A DNA stretch of 64,000 nt from Treponema sp. J25 (GTDB taxonomy: Bacteria > Spirochaetota > Spirochaetia > Treponematales > Breznakiellaceae): contig NZ_PTQW01000029.1 in the NCBI RefSeq assembly GCF_004343725.1, positions 1 to 64,000 of the forward strand. The letters are read 5' to 3'. This document shows positions 59,420 to 64,000 of this stretch, in pieces. Position 1 is the stretch's first letter, and each line of letters opens with the position of its first letter. The notes under the pieces are model-generated. The model was not told the DNA's origin and did no database searches. It saw only the letters and a list, made by a program, of their open reading frames with translations. The position numbers were made by a program, and so were the translations under genes.

Positions 59420-61165
59420 ATGAGAGGGCATATACGGCGACATGGAGGACTACAGGGGGCCTGTTTTTTTCTGCTTCCCCTTTTTGTCTTTTTCGAATTT
59501 TTGCCTTCTTCCTACGCCCAGGAGTTTACCACTTCTCCCACCTGGAGGGAGGCCCTGGGCGCAAAGATCATCGGTGAACCCACCAGCCAGGCCTCCTCGG
59601 TGGTAATCCTCTGCGATGACGGAACCGTCCGCTGTTTTAGCTATACCGGCAAAGCCCTGTGGACCTTTGATACCCGTTCGAAGCTCCTTCCCTTTGTAAG
59701 CCGGGCCCCCGATGGGAGCACCTACGTGATGAGCCAAGAACGGTTTTTAATAGCCCTTAATCGGGCGGGAAGAAAACTCTGGAGCATCCGTTTAGCCGCC
59801 CCTTTACAGGGGCCCATCCAGTTCGGCTGGGATGGCCGGCTTTTTATTCCCCTTCCGGACAGGGTCCTGTGTTTTACACCCGGGGGCTTTCAGCTCTGGG
59901 AACGGAAACTCCCTTTTCCCCTTCGGGAAGCGTTGGTCCCCGATTCCCAGGGGGGTGTTCTGGGGATGACCGAAGGGGCTATCCTGATCCGTCTTTCTGC
60001 GCTGGGGAGGCTTGAACAATATACCTGTGATTCTTCCCCATGCCTTGTTTTTTCCCTTCCTCCGGTGGAACAGGACTCCTGGCGAGGGGGTATCTACTAC
60101 AACAATGGAACAGGGGAGATTATCAGGGGAGGAAAGCGGGAAGGCCCCTTGCCAGCCCTTCCCGCCCCACCCCTCCATGCCAAGGAACAGCAGGGGAAGC
60201 TTGCCCTTTTCCTTGAAAACGGGAAACTGGTACTCCTTAGCCTGAAGTCCCATACCACTCTGTGGGAAGGGGCTGTTCCTTTTTACCAGCGGGGAACGGC
60301 CGTAAAGGACTCCCCCTCCCGAACTACAATGGTGGAAAGCCGGCTTCTTTTTGATGAACGGGGCGTTTACTACCTGAGTCGGGTCGGGGCGGTAGGCTTT
60401 ACCCCGACCGGGCAGCGACTATGGCAGCTTACCCTGAAGGGAGCCAGTTCTCTCCCCGCCTTTAGCGACGAAGGGATTCTGTACGCCGGCGGTACCGATT
60501 GGATCCTCTATGCCTATAAAATAGAGGAACGGGTCCGATCACGAACAACCTCTTTGTATGGGTCATTTCCAGAGGGTTCCTACGGATTTGCCGTCGTTTC
60601 CGGTGGAGGAGGCCCCTTTATGTACCCCTTTGACACAGAAGAAGCGGCTATCCAAACACAACTCAGGGAAATTCAGGATGCCCTGCAGAATCAATCCATA
60701 GGAGAAAAAGAAAGGGACTATTATGAGATTCTTTGTTTTATTGCAGAAGGGAAGGTTCCTCCCGGATGGCAACCAATTCTTCTTTCTTCTCGGATTCAGG
60801 CCCTTTCTCTTTTGGGGGCCTTCGCTTCCCGGGAACTTATTCCCTTTCTTGCCCAGTTAGTCCAAAAAGAATCGGAACATCTGGTCATTGCCCAGGCCCT
60901 TACCGCCCTTGGCTCTATTGGGTCCGATCCTTTTGGATATGCCATGGGTGCATTTCGTTATCTTCTGAGCCGACCATTCCTGTATCGGAACGAACAACTT
61001 GCGGCCAGTCTCGCCAACGCCATTTATCGACTCTGCATGTTTTCGGGTCCCCCGCTCAGTGTGGAAGGGGTGCACCTCCTCGTTCAACTTTCTAACCAGA
61101 TTTTTTCGGCAGGACTCCAAAACACCATAAAAACCTATCTTGCGGATCTCCGAAAAGAATCATAA
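59420..61165 (+). CDS. Secreted PQQ-type beta-propeller protein with HEAT-like C-terminus
   Basis: A 581-residue protein with a signal peptide (about 1-34, ending SSYAQ). Residues 45-380 contain repeated PQQ-type propeller blades (VRCFSYTGKALWTFDTRSK, LNRAGRKLWSIRL, FTPGGFQLWERKL, FTPTGQRLWQLTLKG). The C-terminal 170 residues are helical with HEAT-like spacing (QALSLLGAFASRELIPFLAQLV, VIAQALTALGSIG). It is probably a periplasmic or outer-membrane-associated scaffold. AAGGGA is 6 nt before ATG 59420; an earlier in-frame start (59384) lacks one. Confidence 0.75.
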   Translation: MRGHIRRHGGLQGACFFLLPLFVFFEFLPSSYAQEFTTSPTWREALGAKIIGEPTSQASSVVILCDDGTVRCFSYTGKALWTFDTRSKLLPFVSRAPDGSTYVMSQERFLIALNRAGRKLWSIRLAAPLQGPIQFGWDGRLFIPLPDRVLCFTPGGFQLWERKLPFPLREALVPDSQGGVLGMTEGAILIRLSALGRLEQYTCDSSPCLVFSLPPVEQDSWRGGIYYNNGTGEIIRGGKREGPLPALPAPPLHAKEQQGKLALFLENGKLVLLSLKSHTTLWEGAVPFYQRGTAVKDSPSRTTMVESRLLFDERGVYYLSRVGAVGFTPTGQRLWQLTLKGASSLPAFSDEGILYAGGTDWILYAYKIEERVRSRTTSLYGSFPEGSYGFAVVSGGGGPFMYPFDTEEAAIQTQLREIQDALQNQSIGEKERDYYEILCFIAEGKVPPGWQPILLSSRIQALSLLGAFASRELIPFLAQLVQKESEHLVIAQALTALGSIGSDPFGYAMGAFRYLLSRPFLYRNEQLAASLANAIYRLCMFSGPPLSVEGVHLLVQLSNQIFSAGLQNTIKTYLADLRKES

Positions 61166-61369
61166 AATCTTAGTAGCCATGGCGTTCTCCAGAAAAACAT
61201 GATAAAATGAAAAAATAGAGGGAATAAAAAAGAGCAAAAACAAAAGGGATGAACCCTTTGGGAGTGAAAGAACAGCATCTGATACCAGGGAAGAACCAGT
61301 AGAGGGATTCCGCATATAAAAAGCGGCAATCTTTGAAGGGCCTTCCCTCTAAAAGTAAAGGAGAAAACG
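61166..61369. other. Intergenic, 204 bp, no gene
   Basis: AT-rich plus-strand gap between the propeller gene and P83/100. A short AAAGGG/CCCTTT hairpin lies near 61240 without a T run. A hydrophobic minus-strand frame crosses it, but it overlaps the ends of both neighbours and has no ribosome-binding site. Confidence 0.5.
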
Positions 61370-63064
61370 ATGGGAGATACTTCTGGATTCCAGAAGAAGG
61401 CGTGCTGCATAGGGCTTCTGTGGTGGGGAATCTTTTTTTATCTCATTCCCTCAGCTTTTGCTCAGGAAGCGGTGGATCGACAAGAGCTGGAAAAGGCCCG
61501 TTCGGCCCAGATCATATTTATCAATTACGAAGGCCCCCATGGACGGATAGATACCCGGGACGATATCTGGGCTATCGGCTACGCCCTTGGACGGGCAATT
61601 CGAGCGGGAGCCACAGAGGCAGGTTCGATGAATCGATACCATGTGGTCCATATACTCAAGGCTCAGCCAAGTCCCGGGACGCTGAATGCGGATGTTTTTT
61701 CTTTAGGGATCGATGTAGGGGTAGATCACATACGGAATTTACGACTTATCCTTCAAGGATACCTTGAGGGAGCCTATGAATACAATAAAAATGATGCGGC
61801 CCTGCTTGCTACGTTTATTACCCTCTATAATGCGGTGTATCGGGGCGATATTGCCTATCTCCAATCCCGCTACGTGCCAGAGGTTGCTTCCCGCTTGCAA
61901 CCAGGAAAGGCCGGTCTTGCCCTCCGCTTCGATGACTGGCCAGGGAAAACCCAGATGCTCATTCCCCTTGCCACAGGCGAGGCGGGGTCCCTCAGGGCCA
62001 TCGATACCACGTCCCTCACCGATAAGGGGGTTACCGAACAGCTTCGCAAAGAAAGCGATCGGGGGGTAGAGCCTCGGAAAGACATGGTGGATCTCAAGGA
62101 ACGGCAGATTCAGGAGGCCCAACAACAGGCAACGCTGCAGCGGGAGGCCATCGTACAGGAAGAACAACGCCTTGCGGCAGAACGGGCCGCACTGGAGGCA
62201 GAGAAGGCCCGGATCGCCCAGCAAGAACAGGCCATGGGGCAACAACAAGCAGGGCAGACTGGTCCTCAGGGGACTCAAGCTGCTACGGCAGGAAGTGCCG
62301 CTCCCCAAACACCCCCGGAAGGTGCCCCGGCAAGTACTGCTGCCGCGGGACAGGCAGGAGCCTCTCCTTCAGAGCAGACCCTGGCAGAACAGAAACAGGC
62401 AGTGCAGGAAAAGGAAGCGAGCCTTGCCCAACGGGAACAGGAACTGGCCCGTCAGAAAGAAACCCTTGCGGCCCTAGAAAAGGAAGTGGAACAAAAAAAG
62501 GAAGAAGTTAAAGAGGATCGACGAGAAATTGCCCGGGATCAACAAGTTCTGATTCAGCAAGAAGAAGCTAAAAAACCAAGTCCTACGGGTATCCTGGGGT
62601 TCCAACTGTTACAACAAAACAGTCCCCTGGGCCGGTTCCTTCTTCTGCAACAGGATGATCCCCGCACCATCCTGGGGTCCTCTACGTTGAACACCATCAA
62701 TGGCCGGACCATCCTCTATGAAGAGAACGTAATCTACGCCATTGCAGGGATGGCCCAGGGCACCGGGGCAATCCGGTTGGTTCGCATCAATGCCACCACC
62801 CTGGAAATGATCGATCAGGGCAAAGACGACATCAGCGCCACCAGTTTGCTGTGGAAATTCGGGAAGGACCTCTATGCCCTGGTAGTAGCAGAAGGGAAGA
62901 CCTACCTCGGTAGGTTTGACACGAACCTGGCCCTGCAGGCCCGTTCCCGGACAGAGGTACACCCCTACGCGACGGTGGAAATCCGAAACGGTACGCTGCT
63001 TACCCAACAAAAAGATGGAGCACCCCTCCTCCTGGTTCCCACCGATTTAACAGAAAAACGATAA
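61370..63064 (+). CDS. P83/100-family spirochaete antigen-like protein
   Basis: A 564-residue secreted protein with a signal peptide (about 1-33, ending SAFAQ). The N-terminal domain matches the P83/100 family known from Borrelia and treponemes: IIFINYEGPHGRIDTRDDIWAIGYALG and YHVVHILK. The middle (about 235-405) is a long coiled coil rich in Q, E, K and A with an Ala/Gly/Pro-rich interruption. The C-terminal domain is beta-rich (GRTILYEENVIYAIAG). Function of the family is unknown; it is exported to the cell surface or periplasm in Borrelia. GGAG precedes the ATG by about 7 nt. Confidence 0.85.
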   Translation: MGDTSGFQKKACCIGLLWWGIFFYLIPSAFAQEAVDRQELEKARSAQIIFINYEGPHGRIDTRDDIWAIGYALGRAIRAGATEAGSMNRYHVVHILKAQPSPGTLNADVFSLGIDVGVDHIRNLRLILQGYLEGAYEYNKNDAALLATFITLYNAVYRGDIAYLQSRYVPEVASRLQPGKAGLALRFDDWPGKTQMLIPLATGEAGSLRAIDTTSLTDKGVTEQLRKESDRGVEPRKDMVDLKERQIQEAQQQATLQREAIVQEEQRLAAERAALEAEKARIAQQEQAMGQQQAGQTGPQGTQAATAGSAAPQTPPEGAPASTAAAGQAGASPSEQTLAEQKQAVQEKEASLAQREQELARQKETLAALEKEVEQKKEEVKEDRREIARDQQVLIQQEEAKKPSPTGILGFQLLQQNSPLGRFLLLQQDDPRTILGSSTLNTINGRTILYEENVIYAIAGMAQGTGAIRLVRINATTLEMIDQGKDDISATSLLWKFGKDLYALVVAEGKTYLGRFDTNLALQARSRTEVHPYATVEIRNGTLLTQQKDGAPLLLVPTDLTEKR

Positions 63065-63441
63065 GCATCGGGGCCTTTCGTTTTAGTGGGGGGCCCCCTT
63101 ACCTTCTCGGGGCATCAAAAACGCCGCCATTTTCCCCCTCAGGGGGTCTCTTCCTTTCATGGGGCCTCCGCTTGAATGGGGAGATGCATTTTACAGGAGC
63201 CAAAGCACTATTCTTTTCCTCCTCAGGGGGGCTCCCCTTCAAGGAGAGGGGGTATCCCTTTCCTTGGGGCATCAAAAGCGCTTCAGTCCCCCACAGGGGG
63301 CTTTCCCAGAGACCCCGGATGTGGAGAAAGGGAGCAGCAACAGCACCCTGTAACCATAAGGGGGTTCCTCTCCGCCAATAAAGAGGTGGGGTAAACGGGG
63401 GGAACAAAGGCGGCTCAACTGCTCCGCGACATTTTAGACCC
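63065..63441. repeat. Intergenic region with three CCCCC/GGGGG mini-hairpins
   Basis: Convergent region of 377 bp. Three short hairpins with 3-nt loops recur: CCCCC-TCA-GGGGG (63134-63146), CCTCC-TCA-GGGGG (63218-63230) and CCCCC-ACA-GGGGG (63288-63300). GGGGCATCAAAA occurs twice (about 63109 and 63266). No real gene is seen; long frames here reflect low stop density in GC-rich sequence. It may serve as terminator region for both flanking genes. Confidence 0.5.
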
Positions 63442-64000
63442 TTACGAAAAAAAGGCCTGGTACAGGGCTTCGTAGCGACTTGCAGAACGGTTCCAGGAAA
63501 AGTCCTGCTGCATTCCCCGTTTTCGCATGGCCGTGATATGGTCAGGCCGGTTATAATATGCCCATATGGCCCAGCCAACCGTATCGTAAATAGCCCGAGG
63601 GGTAAGGTCATCAAACATAAAACCGGTCCCCTCGCCGGTTTGTTGGTTGTAGTTTTCCACCGAATCGGCAAGGCCCCCCGTCCGCCGCACAATCGGGGGG
63701 GTTCCGTACACCAGGGAATACATCTGATTGAGTCCACAGGGTTCATAGCGACTGGGCATGAGGAAAAAGTCGCTTCCCGCCTCGATAAGGTGGCTTGTCT
63801 TTTCATCATAGCCGATCATCACCTTGAGATTTGGAAGCCGACTTGCCAGGGACCGCAGTTCCTGTTCGCACCACCTTTCTCCTGAGCCCAACACCACCAT
63901 CTGGAGCCGCAATTCAGTACAGATAGACCAGGCGGCTCCGTAATTGGGACCAAAGAGTTCTCCGATCCCCTTCTGGTCCGTAAGACGACCCACCATTCCT
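63442..64000 (-). CDS. glgA: Glycogen synthase, C-terminal part (runs off window)
   Basis: About 186 residues of the C-terminal GT-B domain of a GT5 ADP-glucose glycogen synthase: GMVGRLTDQKG at the window edge, GSDFFLMPSRYEPCGLNQMYSLVYGT, then RRTGGLADSVENYNQQTGEGTGF. The acceptor-binding E-x7-E motif (EPCGLNQMY variant) looks like other bacterial GlgA. The N-terminal half lies beyond 64000. It indicates glycogen-type storage. Confidence 0.92.
   Translation of the reverse strand, partial: GMVGRLTDQKGIGELFGPNYGAAWSICTELRLQMVVLGSGERWCEQELRSLASRLPNLKVMIGYDEKTSHLIEAGSDFFLMPSRYEPCGLNQMYSLVYGTPPIVRRTGGLADSVENYNQQTGEGTGFMFDDLTPRAIYDTVGWAIWAYYNRPDHITAMRKRGMQQDFSWNRSASRYEALYQAFFS

Noticed and set aside
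61135-61410. Minus-strand hydrophobic 91-residue frame
   Set aside because: It crosses the intergenic gap but overlaps the ends of both flanking genes, has no Shine-Dalgarno, and its hydrophobicity comes from A-rich sequence on the other strand.
63099-63809. Minus-strand 236-codon frame
   Set aside because: It overlaps glgA out of frame and a GC-rich repeat region; composition is that of a chance frame.
1-64000. tRNA, rRNA, tmRNA or CRISPR array
   Set aside because: No cloverleaf-like sequences, conserved rRNA blocks, tmRNA features near smpB, or regularly spaced repeats were recognised by eye. A covariance-model scan would be needed to exclude small RNAs.

Overview
This window looks like a spirochaete chromosome, most likely a treponeme (Treponemataceae or the Breznakiellaceae relatives from insect guts and hot springs). 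The indicators are a P83/100-family protein (61370-63064), a tandem pair of DUF115/Maf flagellin-modification proteins (30322-33430), an Rnf-like operon, pyruvate phosphate dikinase, and many membrane or periplasmic proteins of unknown function. GC content is roughly 50% by eye, and genes are tightly packed with many 4-nt start/stop overlaps. The assignment rests on gene content; no search was run.

Layout. 7-2472 (minus): six contiguous genes that look like three nucleotidyltransferase-type toxin-antitoxin modules (HEPN/MNT, AbiEii with an unknown partner, HepT-like/MNT). 2898-3965: a WecA/MraY-family sugar-phosphate transferase. 4066-7028: a biotin-uptake operon (BirA-like regulator, BioY, ECF ATPase, ECF transmembrane protein) behind a perfect BirA-type palindrome. 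7025-9603 (minus): an NMT1/SsuA-type ABC importer. 9711-12383 (minus): ppdK. 12455-14926: an IS481-like element with a 15-bp target duplication, itself split by an IS3-family element. 14945-20425: a DUF3592-like membrane protein, two envelope-type unknowns and a DEAH helicase. 20643-23541 (minus): hemW and two signal peptidases. 23605-26512: a PEGA/SUMF1 protein, smpB and a CsgG/TolB-like protein. 26535-26993 (minus): an FtsB-like protein. 27237-33430: a four-gene operon with a very acidic protein and two Maf proteins. 33439-35596: a MEMO-like protein and a degenerate GGDEF protein. 35758-40046 (minus): a GldA/GldF/GldG/DUF4340 ABC system. 40213-46506 (minus): RNase Z, a FemAB-type ligase, MetG and a GH57-like protein. 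46699-52624 (minus): PAP2-like protein, unknown membrane protein, RnfC-D-G-E-A. 52850-63064: a pseudouridine synthase, a P-loop/Asp23-like fusion, a TPR protein, PcnB, a lysophospholipase-like hydrolase, an RNA uracil methyltransferase, a beta-propeller protein and P83/100. 63442 to the end (minus): the C-terminal part of glycogen synthase.

Most notable. (1) At least eight genes have a sigma70-like -10 box placed so that transcription should begin at or within about 3 nt of the start codon, with no Shine-Dalgarno sequence. Two of them are divergent and share an overlapping -35 hexamer (23548-23598). (2) The biotin regulator has lost the biotinyl-AMP loop and the KWPND motif but kept its DNA-binding domain and operator. 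(3) The Rnf-like operon lacks rnfB, and its D and G subunits lack the usual flavin-attachment motif. (4) The nested insertion can be reconstructed to the base. A relic of one IS481 end lies 40 kb away at 52682-52750. (5) A P-loop ATPase is fused to an Asp23/Gls24-like domain. (6) The GH57-like protein appears to lack both catalytic carboxylates. No tRNA, rRNA, CRISPR array or riboswitch was recognised.
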